Origin: Bacillus sp. UNC41MFS5
GTDB lineage: Bacteria; Bacillota; Bacilli; Bacillales_B; DSM-18226
Length of the DNA stretch: 39,522 bases
Assembly: GCF_000686805.1 (NCBI RefSeq)
Contig: NZ_JMLP01000029.1
Coordinates: 1 to 39,522 of the forward strand
Direction of reading: 5' to 3'
Positions 32,696-39,522 of this stretch are shown here, piece by piece (the first letter of the stretch is position 1; each line of letters begins with the position of its first letter). The position numbers were made by a program, and so were the translations under genes. A model generated the notes under the pieces. It did no database searches, was not told where the DNA came from, and was given only the letters and a program-made list of their open reading frames with translations.

Positions 32696-35365
32696 TTATG
32701 CTGTAGTATAAACTTCTGCTTTATTTTGCTCATGGCGAATCGTGGCCTGTGCTGCTGCTAATCGTGCAAGTGGTACACGGTATGGCGAACAGCTGACGTA
32801 ATCTAAGCCCGTTTTGTAGCAGAAATCAATGGAAGTCTTTTCGCCGCCATGCTCACCGCATATTCCTGTTTTTAAGGAAGGCTTTGTTTCACGGCCCAAC
32901 TTGACGCCTGTTTCCACTAGCTTTCCTACACCATCTTGATCGAGAACCGCAAATGGATTTTCAGGAAGTACTTTATTTTCGATATAAGCTTGCAAGAACT
33001 TTCCTTCGGCATCATCACGGCTGTAGCCGAATGTTGTTTGCGTTAAATCATTCGTACCAAAGGAGAAGAAATCCGCTTCCTCGGCAATCTTATCAGCAGT
33101 CAAAGCGGCACGAGGAATTTCAATCATGGTTCCAATTGTGTACTTGAAGTTCTTTCCTGTTTCTTCTTGGACGAGGAATGCCGCATCCATTACCAATTTA
33201 CGCATATCCTTTAACTCATTCACATGACCAACCAAAGGAATCATAATTTCCGGCTGTACATCAATACCTTTGTCTGCGAGCGTTGCCGCTGCATAGAAAA
33301 TGGCTTTCGCTTGCATTTCATAAATCTCTGGATAAATCATTCCCAGACGGCAGCCACGGTGGCCAAGCATAGGGTTAAACTCATCTAATTGACGAACTTT
33401 TTTCAGCAACTGCTCTTTCGCTTTTAATTCTGGTGATTGAGGATCTAAGATTTGAAGTTTCGTCACTTCCACCAACAAATCCTCTTTGTTTGGTAAAAAT
33501 TCATGCAACGGCGGATCTAGTAACCGAATAGTGACAGGTAATCCTTTCATTTCTTCAAAGATTCCTTCAAAATCTCCTTGCTGCATTGGTAAAAGATGAT
33601 TCAATGCTTCCATTCTCTCATTATAATTTTCAGCAAGTATCATTTTTTGGACAATTGGAATCCGTTTCAAGTCCATAAACATATGTTCCGTACGGCATAA
33701 TCCAATTCCGCCTGCTCCGAATTCGAATGCCTTTCTTGCATCTTCAGGATTATCTGCATTGGCACGGACCCCTAGTTTACGTTCTTGATCTGCCCATGCT
33801 AGCAACAACTGGAATTCATCCGACAGTTCTGGGTCAATCATTGGAATTTCTCCCAGCATTACTTCCCCAGTGGAGCCATCAATTGTAATGATATCTCCAT
33901 AACTTACGACTTGATCTCCTATAGTAAACTGTTTAGCTTTTAAGTCAATCTTTAAGGCTTCGCAACCGCAAATACAGGCTTTCCCCATTCCGCGTGCAAC
34001 AACGGCAGCGTGGCTCGTCATTCCTCCTCGGCTTGTCAAAATAGCTTGGGATGCAACGATTCCGTGGATATCATCTGGTGTTGTTTCCGGACGAACAAGG
34101 ATTACTTTTTTACCATCATTGCTTAATTGCTCCGCTTCATCAGCATCAAAAACAACTTGGCCTGTCGCTGCTCCTGGTGAAGCCGGTAAGCCTTTAGCTA
34201 ACACTGTTTTCTGAAATTTATCGTCAATTCGGCGATGCAAGAGTTGATTAAGTTGGTCAGGGTCGACACGAAGCAAGGCGGTCTTTTTATCGATGATTCC
34301 TTCATCAACCATCTCAACCGCAATGCGGATAGCCGCTTGTGCAGTCCTTTTACCGTGACGAGTTTGTAAGATAAAAAGCTTACCACGTTCAACGGTGAAC
34401 TCGATGTCCTGCATTTCCTCATAATGGGACTCGAGTTTCTTGCAAGTTTCAGTAAATTGCTTATATACTCCGGGCATCTCGTCTTTTAATGTTGCGATTG
34501 GCTGTGGAGTACGAATCCCTGCAACTACATCTTCTCCCTGGGCGTTAATTAAGTATTCACCGTAAAGGACATGCTCACCAGTCGAAGGGTTTCTAGTAAA
34601 GGCCACACCAGTGCCGGAATCATTCCCCATGTTACCGAACACCATACTTTGAATATTTACGGCTGTTCCTAAATGGTCAGCAATTTTATTCAGGCGGCGG
34701 TAGACAATCGCCCGTTGATTATTCCAAGAATTAAACACAGCATGAATGGCAAGGAATAATTGCTCTTTAGGGTCCTGCGGGAAATTCTTTCTAGTATGTT
34801 TTTTGACGATTCCTTTATAGCCAATAATGACTTCTTTCCAGTCTTCCGCACTCATTTCGGGGTCAGACGAATAGCCTTTTTCCTCACGAATTTCTTCTAA
34901 TAATTGTTCGAAAAAGTAGGTATCAATATTAAGGACGACATTACTAAACATTTGAATGAAACGGCGGTATGAATCATAGGCAAAACGCGGATTATTCGTT
35001 AAGTTTGCCATTCCGACCACGGTTTCATCATTCATGCCTAAGTTCAAAATGGTATCCATCATCCCAGGCATGGAGAAAACAGAACCAGATCGTACAGAAA
35101 CTAGTAAGGGATTCTGCGGGTCGCCGAGCTTTTTACCCATTTTCTCTTCAAGACGAGCGAGAGCTTCTAGGGTTTGGACTTCAACAATGGCTGGGATAGT
35201 TTTGCTAGCTTCATAGAATGCATTACATGCCTGTGTAGAAATCGTGAAACCATAAGGCACCGGCAGTCCAATTCGCGTCATTTCCGCTAGGTTCGCACCT
35301 TTCCCCCCGAGCAAACCTTTCATATTGCCATTTCCTTCATGAAATAAATAAACGAATTTTTCCAT
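32696..35365 (-). CDS. ppdK: Pyruvate, phosphate dikinase
   Basis: An 889-aa enzyme, the full bacterial length. The N-terminal ATP-grasp nucleotide domain opens with LLGGKGANLAEMTRIGLPVP. The phosphohistidine swivel domain carries GGMTSHAAVVARGMGKACICGC with the catalytic His and the Thr that the regulator phosphorylates. The C-terminal PEP/pyruvate barrel holds GLCRTEHMF, GHRGCRLG and FFSFGTNDLTQTTFGYSRDD with the catalytic Cys near CGEHGG. It interconverts pyruvate, ATP and phosphate with PEP, AMP and pyrophosphate, which supports gluconeogenesis. It lies 1 bp after yqfL and is third in the ccpN operon. B. subtilis lacks this gene. The ribosome site is AAAAGGAGAGGGG. Confidence 0.96.
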   Translation of the reverse strand: MEKFVYLFHEGNGNMKGLLGGKGANLAEMTRIGLPVPYGFTISTQACNAFYEASKTIPAIVEVQTLEALARLEEKMGKKLGDPQNPLLVSVRSGSVFSMPGMMDTILNLGMNDETVVGMANLTNNPRFAYDSYRRFIQMFSNVVLNIDTYFFEQLLEEIREEKGYSSDPEMSAEDWKEVIIGYKGIVKKHTRKNFPQDPKEQLFLAIHAVFNSWNNQRAIVYRRLNKIADHLGTAVNIQSMVFGNMGNDSGTGVAFTRNPSTGEHVLYGEYLINAQGEDVVAGIRTPQPIATLKDEMPGVYKQFTETCKKLESHYEEMQDIEFTVERGKLFILQTRHGKRTAQAAIRIAVEMVDEGIIDKKTALLRVDPDQLNQLLHRRIDDKFQKTVLAKGLPASPGAATGQVVFDADEAEQLSNDGKKVILVRPETTPDDIHGIVASQAILTSRGGMTSHAAVVARGMGKACICGCEALKIDLKAKQFTIGDQVVSYGDIITIDGSTGEVMLGEIPMIDPELSDEFQLLLAWADQERKLGVRANADNPEDARKAFEFGAGGIGLCRTEHMFMDLKRIPIVQKMILAENYNERMEALNHLLPMQQGDFEGIFEEMKGLPVTIRLLDPPLHEFLPNKEDLLVEVTKLQILDPQSPELKAKEQLLKKVRQLDEFNPMLGHRGCRLGMIYPEIYEMQAKAIFYAAATLADKGIDVQPEIMIPLVGHVNELKDMRKLVMDAAFLVQEETGKNFKYTIGTMIEIPRAALTADKIAEEADFFSFGTNDLTQTTFGYSRDDAEGKFLQAYIENKVLPENPFAVLDQDGVGKLVETGVKLGRETKPSLKTGICGEHGGEKTSIDFCYKTGLDYVSCSPYRVPLARLAAAQATIRHEQNKAEVYTTA

Positions 35366-35366
35366 T

Positions 35367-36182
35367 TTATAAACCCCTCTCCTTTTTTAACACGTCTAAG
35401 ATTAAACCTGCTGTTTCTTCTACGGCTTTATTTGAGACATCAATGACAGGACAACCAACGCGCTTCATCACTTTTTCAGCATGATCTAGTTCTTCAAGTA
35501 TTCGCTTAAAGCTAGCATAGTTCGCCTGTGAGGCTAACCCCATTGCTTTTAGACGTTCTTTGCGAATTTCGTTGAGTTTATCCGGTGAAATAATTAGTCC
35601 AATACAATTTTTGCGAGGTACTTTGAACAATTCTTCTGGCGGTGCCACCTCTGGTACTAACGGAACATTAGCCACTTTAAAGCGTTTATGTGCTAGATAC
35701 ATAGACAAAGGTGTCTTTGATGTACGGGACACTCCGATTAACACAATATCTGCCTTTGTAATTCCTCTTGGGTCACGGCCATCATCATATTTGACGGCAA
35801 ATTCGATGGCTTCAATTTTCCGGAAATATTCCTCATCCAATTTTCTCATTAAACGTGGCTGATGGTGTGGTTGCTTATGAAAACTCGTTTCGAACGCATT
35901 CATTAATGGACTTAGTAGATCAACTGCCAAAATTCCTTCTTCTTCGGCACGGCGATCTAAATAATCTTTTAATGCCGGTACAACGATCGTATAGGCTATA
36001 ATGGCAGGTCCTTTTTTCGCCAATAAAATCATATCCTCAATATCTTCAAAGTCATCCACATAGGAATTACGCCGAATTTCAACTTGCCCGCCATTAAACT
36101 GTGTTGCCACTGCTTTGACAACAAACTCAGCGGTTTCTCCTACTGAATCGGATACAACATAGACAACTTCTTTCTGTACCAA
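35367..36182 (-). CDS. yqfL: Pyruvate, phosphate dikinase regulatory protein (PDRP)
   Basis: A 271-aa DUF299-family kinase/phosphorylase. Visible motifs are VYVVSDSVGETAEFVVKAVATQFNG near the N terminus and ADIVLIGVSRTSKTPLSMYLAHKRFKVANVPLVPE around residues 144-178, which holds the GVSRTSKT phosphate loop. PDRP proteins inactivate PpdK by ADP-dependent phosphorylation of the Thr near the catalytic His and reactivate it by phosphorolysis. Being 1 bp from ppdK, it surely regulates that enzyme here. The start is TTG, after AAGGAGAGTGGCAGTCTT. It follows ccpN with a 26-bp gap. Confidence 0.94.
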   Translation of the reverse strand: MVQKEVVYVVSDSVGETAEFVVKAVATQFNGGQVEIRRNSYVDDFEDIEDMILLAKKGPAIIAYTIVVPALKDYLDRRAEEEGILAVDLLSPLMNAFETSFHKQPHHQPRLMRKLDEEYFRKIEAIEFAVKYDDGRDPRGITKADIVLIGVSRTSKTPLSMYLAHKRFKVANVPLVPEVAPPEELFKVPRKNCIGLIISPDKLNEIRKERLKAMGLASQANYASFKRILEELDHAEKVMKRVGCPVIDVSNKAVEETAGLILDVLKKERGL

Positions 36183-36208
36183 AAGACTGCCACTCTCCTT
36201 AGTTTGAT

Positions 36209-36841
36209 TTATTTTTCCATGATTTCTAAATATGCTCGCGTGATCGTTGTTTTAGTGATGCGTCCCAGAAGTAAATATGTATTTTTTTGCCCATCTACTT
36301 CTTTTACGACAGGTAAGGAGTCAATGTGATTATGAATCATCTTTTTGGCTGCTTCGAGCAAGGTTTCTTCAGGATTAATCGTCATAATATTTGGCATTCT
36401 TGTCATGATCACACTAACAGGCAATTCATGAAGATTTTGATTTCCTAGTGATGCTCTGAGCAAATCCTTTCGCGATACAACCCCAGCTAAATGGCCTTTA
36501 GAATCAACAATATAGAGTGTTCCAACATCCTCTAAGAATAGTTGAACAATTGCATCATAGACGGAAGTAGATTTTTCAACCACGATAGGAAGGGCCTTAT
36601 AATCCGTTACCTTTTGATGGATGAATTTTTTCGCTTGTTGCTTTGCTTCATAGCTTTCATTATAAAAATAACCCACTCGAGGCCTTGCGTCTAAGTTTCC
36701 AGACATCGTTAAAATAGCGAGATCGGGTCTTAATGCAGCCCTTGTTAATGAAAGCTTTTCTGCGATGTCTTTCCCGGTGATCGGTCCATTTTGTTTAACA
36801 ATCTCGAGGATTTCATCCTGCCGTTTAGATAATTTAATCAT
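36209..36841 (-). CDS. ccpN: Transcriptional repressor CcpN
   Basis: A 210-aa protein (B. subtilis CcpN is 212). The first 60 residues form a winged helix (KLSKRQDEILEIVKQNGPIT and KDIAEKLSLTRAALRPDLAI). Two CBS repeats follow (VVEKSTSVYDAIVQLFLEDVGTLYIVDSKG and VIMTRMPNIMTINPEETLLE). CcpN represses gapB, pckA and sr1 under glycolytic conditions and senses adenine nucleotides through its CBS pair. The ATG at 36841 is used, with AAGGTGGTGGTA upstream. It heads an operon with yqfL and ppdK. Two matches to its own binding consensus lie 25-66 bp upstream, so autoregulation is possible. Confidence 0.93.
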   Translation of the reverse strand: MIKLSKRQDEILEIVKQNGPITGKDIAEKLSLTRAALRPDLAILTMSGNLDARPRVGYFYNESYEAKQQAKKFIHQKVTDYKALPIVVEKSTSVYDAIVQLFLEDVGTLYIVDSKGHLAGVVSRKDLLRASLGNQNLHELPVSVIMTRMPNIMTINPEETLLEAAKKMIHNHIDSLPVVKEVDGQKNTYLLLGRITKTTITRAYLEIMEK

Positions 36842-36865
36842 TACCACCACCTTAATCACATTAAA

Positions 36866-36876
36866 TATGTTATATT
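36866..36876 (+). promoter_or_regulatory. CcpN-type operator upstream of ccpN, proximal
   Basis: TATGTTATATT on the plus strand matches TRTGHYATAYW at every position. It lies 25 bp upstream of the ccpN start codon. Confidence 0.55.
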
Positions 36877-36896
36877 GATTATAGGTTCATTATAAA

Positions 36897-36907
36897 TGTG
36901 TTATACT
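36897..36907 (+). promoter_or_regulatory. CcpN-type operator upstream of ccpN, distal
   Basis: TGTGTTATACT on the plus strand matches TRTGHYATAYW fully. It lies 31 bp from the proximal box in the same orientation, nearly the spacing seen at sr1 (32 bp). Confidence 0.6.
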
Positions 36908-36994
36908 TATTTGTATATAGTATATTACATTTGGACAAAAATCGAAACAATAAGTTTTATATTTTTTTAAAAAAATAGCTTACTTTCTTTTTCA

Positions 36995-37024
36995 TTAAAA
37001 AATCCCACCACATGCGGCGAGATT
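36995..37024 (-). terminator. Terminator after the Fpg-like gene
   Basis: On the minus strand AATCTCGCC pairs with GGTGGGATT (two wobbles) and is followed by TTTTTTAATG. It ends transcripts arriving from the broken Fpg-family gene. Confidence 0.65.
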
Positions 37025-37031
37025 CTGTAAA

Positions 37032-37841
37032 CTAATTTTGGCAATTGGGACAATAAAAGGTTTTCCTTGATGATATTGTTTCCATTTTGATGACTGACCC
37101 ACATCTATTGCATTTTTCACCTTCACGATCATACACCTGACACAAATCATTAAAACCACCTGTTAATTTATCATCCTTAAAAAGTGGATTATCCATGTAA
37201 CCGCCAAATTGAATGCCTTTTTGAAGGATTGTTCTGATCGATTGATACAATCTCTCTCGCTCTGATTCGCCAGTATCATCAATGTCCTTCGTAGGAAGAA
37301 TTCCGGCATCGTAGCATATTTCAGCGGAATAACAATTACCGATTCCTGCGATAAACTCTTGATCAATCATGGTAGTTTTTAACCGGCCATGCTTTTGGCC
37401 AATCCTTTTCAAAAAATTATTTATTGAAAAATCAGTGGATAACGGTTCCGGACCTAAATGTGCAAGGTGCTGCTCTGCTTCTATTTGATTATATAGATGC
37501 AAATATCCGAGGCGGAGGCCAATAAAGTATAGATGATGTTCACCAAAGGATAAACGTACCTGAACCGTTCGTTTTGGCTTATTTGCTTCTGTCCCATAAA
37601 ACATCCATCCACCAAGCATTAAATGGAGTCACAGAATTTGACCATTTTGCAAGTGAAAAAGTAAATGCTTTCCCCTTCTGCTAATATTAATTATTTTTTG
37701 ATGATGACAAGTTTTAATAAACAGGTCTGAGTTTATATTAATTGATTTTTCTCGATTTATTTGTACTTCTGTTATAGTTTGACCTGCAATTTTTTGATTT
37801 AATAGGATTTTATAGTTTTCCATTTCAGGAAGCTCTGGCAT
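37032..37841 (-). pseudogene. Fpg/Nei-family DNA glycosylase with in-frame TGA
   Basis: A full-length formamidopyrimidine/endonuclease VIII-type glycosylase (270 codons) interrupted by TGA at 37629-37631, in the same frame on both sides. The N-terminal piece begins MPELPEMEN, with the catalytic Pro and Glu, and carries the hairpin Lys in RRGKHLLF. The C-terminal piece has the helix-two-turn-helix GIGNCYSAEICYDAGILP and a zinc finger CNRCG to CPNC with the SSRKTF Arg. So every functional residue survives except the frame. The stop falls in the sequence around NGQIL-stop-LHLMLGG, where a hydrophobic residue is expected. The ATG follows AAGGAG at 7 nt. Canonical mutM should lie elsewhere, and this is a paralogue. 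Confidence 0.8.
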
Positions 37842-37932
37842 CAAATGACTCCTTCCATATTAAGCATGTGTTTAATACAATTCCCCATTTAGCAAAGAAG
37901 AAGCCTATAAGTGATAAAGAAAATCTTGCCCC

Positions 37933-37968
37933 TAAAAAGAAAATAGAGCAACCTTCGCGGGTTGCTCT
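37933..37968 (-). terminator. Terminator of the FbpB-like gene
   Basis: AGAGCAACC (37945-37953) pairs perfectly with GGTTGCTCT (37960-37968) around a 6-nt loop. On the minus strand ATTTTCTTTTT follows. Confidence 0.85.
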
Positions 37969-37980
37969 ACTAATTAGTAC

Positions 37981-38115
37981 TCATGCATATTTCAACTTTT
38001 CCGAATGTTTATCATCAATTTTCGTCTCAATTCTTTCCATTGCTTTAAAATCACTTTCTATTTCCTGTTTATTATCCTTCACCAATTCCTTAAAGCTAAG
38101 TTTACGTTTTCTCAT
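37981..38115 (-). CDS. FbpB-family small basic protein (44 aa)
   Basis: A 44-aa lysine-rich helical peptide beginning MRKRKLSFKELVKDNKQEIE and continuing AMERIETKIDDK. The pattern MRKR...SF.ELV..NK.EI......IERIE fits the Fur-regulated FbpB family of small basic proteins, thought to work with the FsrA RNA in iron sparing. The ATG at 38115 follows GGTGGAGGAATGA, and a TATAAT box (38145-38150) stands about 30 bp upstream. I see no convincing Fur box. It has its own terminator. It is too short for routine gene callers. Confidence 0.6.
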   Translation of the reverse strand: MRKRKLSFKELVKDNKQEIESDFKAMERIETKIDDKHSEKLKYA

Positions 38116-38229
38116 TCATTCCTCCACCTTTCTTTGTTGTTTCTATTATACCCAAGCTATAAACATCAGAATCATCATAAATATTACAATTGTTTGAACA
38201 TTAATAACTTTTGAATTATTTTTTATTAT

Positions 38230-38276
38230 GATAAAAACAAAAAAGGCCAATGCTTTGATTTTACAAAGCAATGACC
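38230..38276 (-). terminator. Terminator of the tRNA array
   Basis: AGGTCATTGCTTTG and CAAAGCATTGGCCT pair on the minus strand with two mismatches or wobbles. TTTTTTGTTTTT follows. It lies 25 bp past the last tRNA gene and ends the rRNA/tRNA transcript. Confidence 0.8.
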
Positions 38277-38300
38277 TATAAGGACTTTATCTTTTTTTGA

Positions 38301-38382
38301 TACCGGTGATCGGGGTCGAACCGATACTCCTCACGGAACACGATTTTGAGTCGTGCGCGTCTGCCAATTCCGCCACACCGGC
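38301..38382 (-). tRNA. tRNA-Leu (CAA)
   Basis: Cloverleaf with acceptor GCCGGTG, anticodon loop CTCAAAA and T-loop TTCGACC. A long variable arm is present, as expected for Leu. The 3' CCA is not encoded. It is the last gene of the array. Confidence 0.95.
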
Positions 38383-38435
38383 ATAATAAAAATTCCATAG
38401 ATAAAGCTATGAAATTTTTAGTGAACAATATTCAA

Positions 38436-38506
38436 CAGGGGCAGTAGGAATCGAACCCACACTGAAGGTTTTGGAGACCTTAGTTCTACCTTTAAACTAT
38501 GCCCCT
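38436..38506 (-). tRNA. tRNA-Trp (CCA)
   Basis: Acceptor AGGGGCA, anticodon loop CTCCAAA, T-loop TTCGATT and discriminator G. The 3' CCA is not encoded. Confidence 0.95.
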
Positions 38507-38509
38507 AAA

Positions 38510-38594
38510 TGGTGGAGGGGGACGGATTCGAACCGCCGAACCCGGAGGGAGCGGATTTACAGTCCGCCGCGTTTAGCCACTTCGCTACCCCTCC
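38510..38594 (-). tRNA. tRNA-Tyr (GTA)
   Basis: Acceptor GGAGGGG, anticodon loop CTGTAAA, a long variable arm as in bacterial Tyr tRNA, and an encoded CCA after discriminator A. Confidence 0.95.
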
Positions 38595-38617
38595 ACATAT
38601 AAAAACAATGATAAAAC

Positions 38618-38710
38618 TGGAGGAGGAAGAGGGATTCGAACCCCCGCGCGGTGTTACCCGCCTGTCGGTTTTCAAGACCGATCCCTTCAGCCAAACTTGG
38701 GTATTCCTCC
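38618..38710 (-). tRNA. tRNA-Ser (TGA)
   Basis: Acceptor GGAGGAA, anticodon loop CTTGAAA, long variable arm and encoded CCA. The discriminator base reads U, which is unusual for a Ser tRNA. Confidence 0.93.
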
Positions 38711-38739
38711 ATAATAAAAATAAAACAATCTTAGTTAAT

Positions 38740-38816
38740 TGGTAGCGGCGGAGGGGATCGAACCCCCGACCTTACGGGTATGAACCGTACGCTCTAGCCA
38801 GCTGAGCTACACCGCC
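38740..38816 (-). tRNA. tRNA-Met (CAT), elongator-type
   Basis: Acceptor GGCGGTG with a G-U closing pair, anticodon loop TTCATAC and encoded CCA. It has no initiator features such as a 5' CGCGGGG. Confidence 0.9.
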
Positions 38817-38838
38817 ATAATATCATTTTTCAAGTAAT

Positions 38839-38914
38839 TGGTGGAGTCTAGGGGGATCGAACCCCTGACCTCCTGCGTGCAAAGCAGGCGCTCTCCCAGC
38901 TGAGCTAAGACCCC
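38839..38914 (-). tRNA. tRNA-Ala (TGC)
   Basis: Acceptor GGGGTCT, anticodon loop TTTGCAC, T-loop TTCGATC and encoded CCA. The G3-U70 identity pair is present (GGG opposite UCC). Confidence 0.95.
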
Positions 38915-38931
38915 ATAAGTTATTAGAAGAA

Positions 38932-39008
38932 TGGTCGGGAAGACAGGATTCGAACCTGCGACCCCTTGGTCCCAAACCAAGTGCTCTACCAAGCTGAGCT
39001 ACTTCCCG
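38932..39008 (-). tRNA. tRNA-Pro (TGG)
   Basis: Acceptor CGGGAAG, anticodon loop TTTGGGA, discriminator A and encoded CCA. Confidence 0.95.
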
Positions 39009-39014
39009 TTAAAG

Positions 39015-39088
39015 TGCGCCCTGAGAGATTCGAACTCCCGACCTTTTGATTCGTAGTCAAACACTCTATCCAGCTGAGCTAAGGGCGC
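39015..39088 (-). tRNA. tRNA-Arg (ACG)
   Basis: Acceptor GCGCCCT and anticodon loop CTACGAA (A34 would be edited to inosine). The 3' CCA is not encoded. Confidence 0.95.
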
Positions 39089-39109
39089 AAATGAATTTAA
39101 TAATTTAAG

Positions 39110-39198
39110 TGGTGCCGAGGACCGGAATCGAACCGGTACGGTAGTCACCTACCGCAGGATTTTAAGTCCTGTGCGTCTGCCAGTTCCGCCACCCCGGC
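39110..39198 (-). tRNA. tRNA-Leu (TAA)
   Basis: Acceptor GCCGGGG, anticodon loop CTTAAAA, long variable arm and encoded CCA. Confidence 0.95.
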
Positions 39199-39203
39199 AC
39201 TTT

Positions 39204-39278
39204 TGGAGCGGAAGACGGGATTCGAACCCGCGACCCCCACCTTGGCAAGGTGGTGTTCTACCACTGAACTACTTCCGC
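39204..39278 (-). tRNA. tRNA-Gly (GCC)
   Basis: Acceptor GCGGAAG, anticodon loop TTGCCAA, discriminator U as is usual for Gram-positive Gly, and encoded CCA. Confidence 0.95.
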
Positions 39279-39341
39279 AAATTATGGTAAGTTATTTTGC
39301 TATCGCAAAAAACTTTGTTTATTTTACTTCGTAAAAAAACT

Positions 39342-39426
39342 TGGTGCGGGTGAAGGGAGTCGAACCCCCACGCCTTGCGGCGCCAGATCCTAAGTCTGGT
39401 GCGTCTGCCAATTCCGCCACACCCGC
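39342..39426 (-). tRNA. tRNA-Leu (TAG)
   Basis: Acceptor GCGGGTG, anticodon loop CTTAGGA, long variable arm and encoded CCA. It is the first array member visible in this window. Earlier tRNA or rRNA genes should lie to the right. Confidence 0.95.
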
Positions 39427-39522
39427 GTATTAAGTTAAGCAAAAAATCAACTAGTTTATTGTGCTTAAAATCCCTTTGGGATTTTGCGCATGCTTCGGCG
39501 ATGTAATTCGAAGAAGTAGGAA
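39427..39522. other. tRNA-array spacer at the right edge
   Basis: No gene is seen. It contains a near-perfect AAAATCCC/GGGATTTT hairpin (about 39467-39485), which could be a processing or attenuation structure between tRNA genes. Confidence 0.35.

Noticed and set aside
38509..38992. ORFs across the tRNA array
   Set aside because: These are well-known false frames through tRNA genes (GFEPP- and AGSNPV-like strings).

Overview
The window reads as a low-GC, endospore-forming member of the Bacillaceae (Bacillus or Neobacillus type). The signs are the Bacillus-type 16S leader, the Bacillus trnB-like tRNA order, spore-coat genes (CotH, a CotG-like protein, a CotS-family protein), a YaaH/SleL-type cortex hydrolase, and the CcpN/SR1 gluconeogenic control genes. 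Nearly every gene is on the minus strand, in the same direction as the two ribosomal loci that bound the window. The 5' end of a 16S gene lies at the left edge. An eleven-tRNA array, probably the tail of the next rRNA operon, lies at the right.

Layout. 1-540: 16S 5' end, its promoter and a terminator. 540-6414: a six-gene minus-strand cluster (PIG-L deacetylase, GT4 glycosyltransferase, ATP-grasp ligase, CotS-family phosphotransferase, NAD-sugar epimerase, small kinase) that looks like a spore-surface glycan or coat-maturation operon. 6640-9100: two tiny genes, the SR1 dual-function RNA encoding the SR1P peptide, and about 2 kb of repeats, hairpins and gene debris. 9100-11000: an ArgA-like GNAT gene, a decayed gene behind a perfect palindrome, and a membrane-anchored amidase. 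11245-13069: divergent cotH and cotG-like genes, i.e. a coat kinase and its probable repeat substrate. 13141-14526: a DsbA/FrnE protein and an SRPBCC protein. 14604-20817: a second AddAB-like nuclease/helicase pair whose helicase subunit is cut from its nuclease domain by an in-frame TAA. 20969-25564: an acidic protein, a CBS protein, a class C penicillin-binding protein with a phased 21-bp repeat array upstream, and a LysM-GH18 spore hydrolase. 25662-32295: the Pnkp-Hen1 RNA repair pair beside a Suv3-like RNA helicase. 32373-36841: a small protein, then ccpN-yqfL-ppdK. 37032-38115: an Fpg/Nei glycosylase broken by an in-frame TGA, and an FbpB-like small basic protein. 38301-39426: the tRNA array.

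Three links stand out. First, CcpN and one of its known targets (sr1) are both here. Paired matches to the CcpN consensus lie in the sr1 promoter 32 bp apart and in front of ccpN itself 31 bp apart. Second, the cotH/cotG divergent pair is conserved, but the CotG repeat has been rebuilt from Lys-rich to Arg-rich TSR units. Third, Pnkp, Hen1 and a Suv3-like helicase sit together as a likely RNA repair and processing island. All coordinates and motifs were read by eye. Family assignments rest on recognition of motifs, not on database searches.
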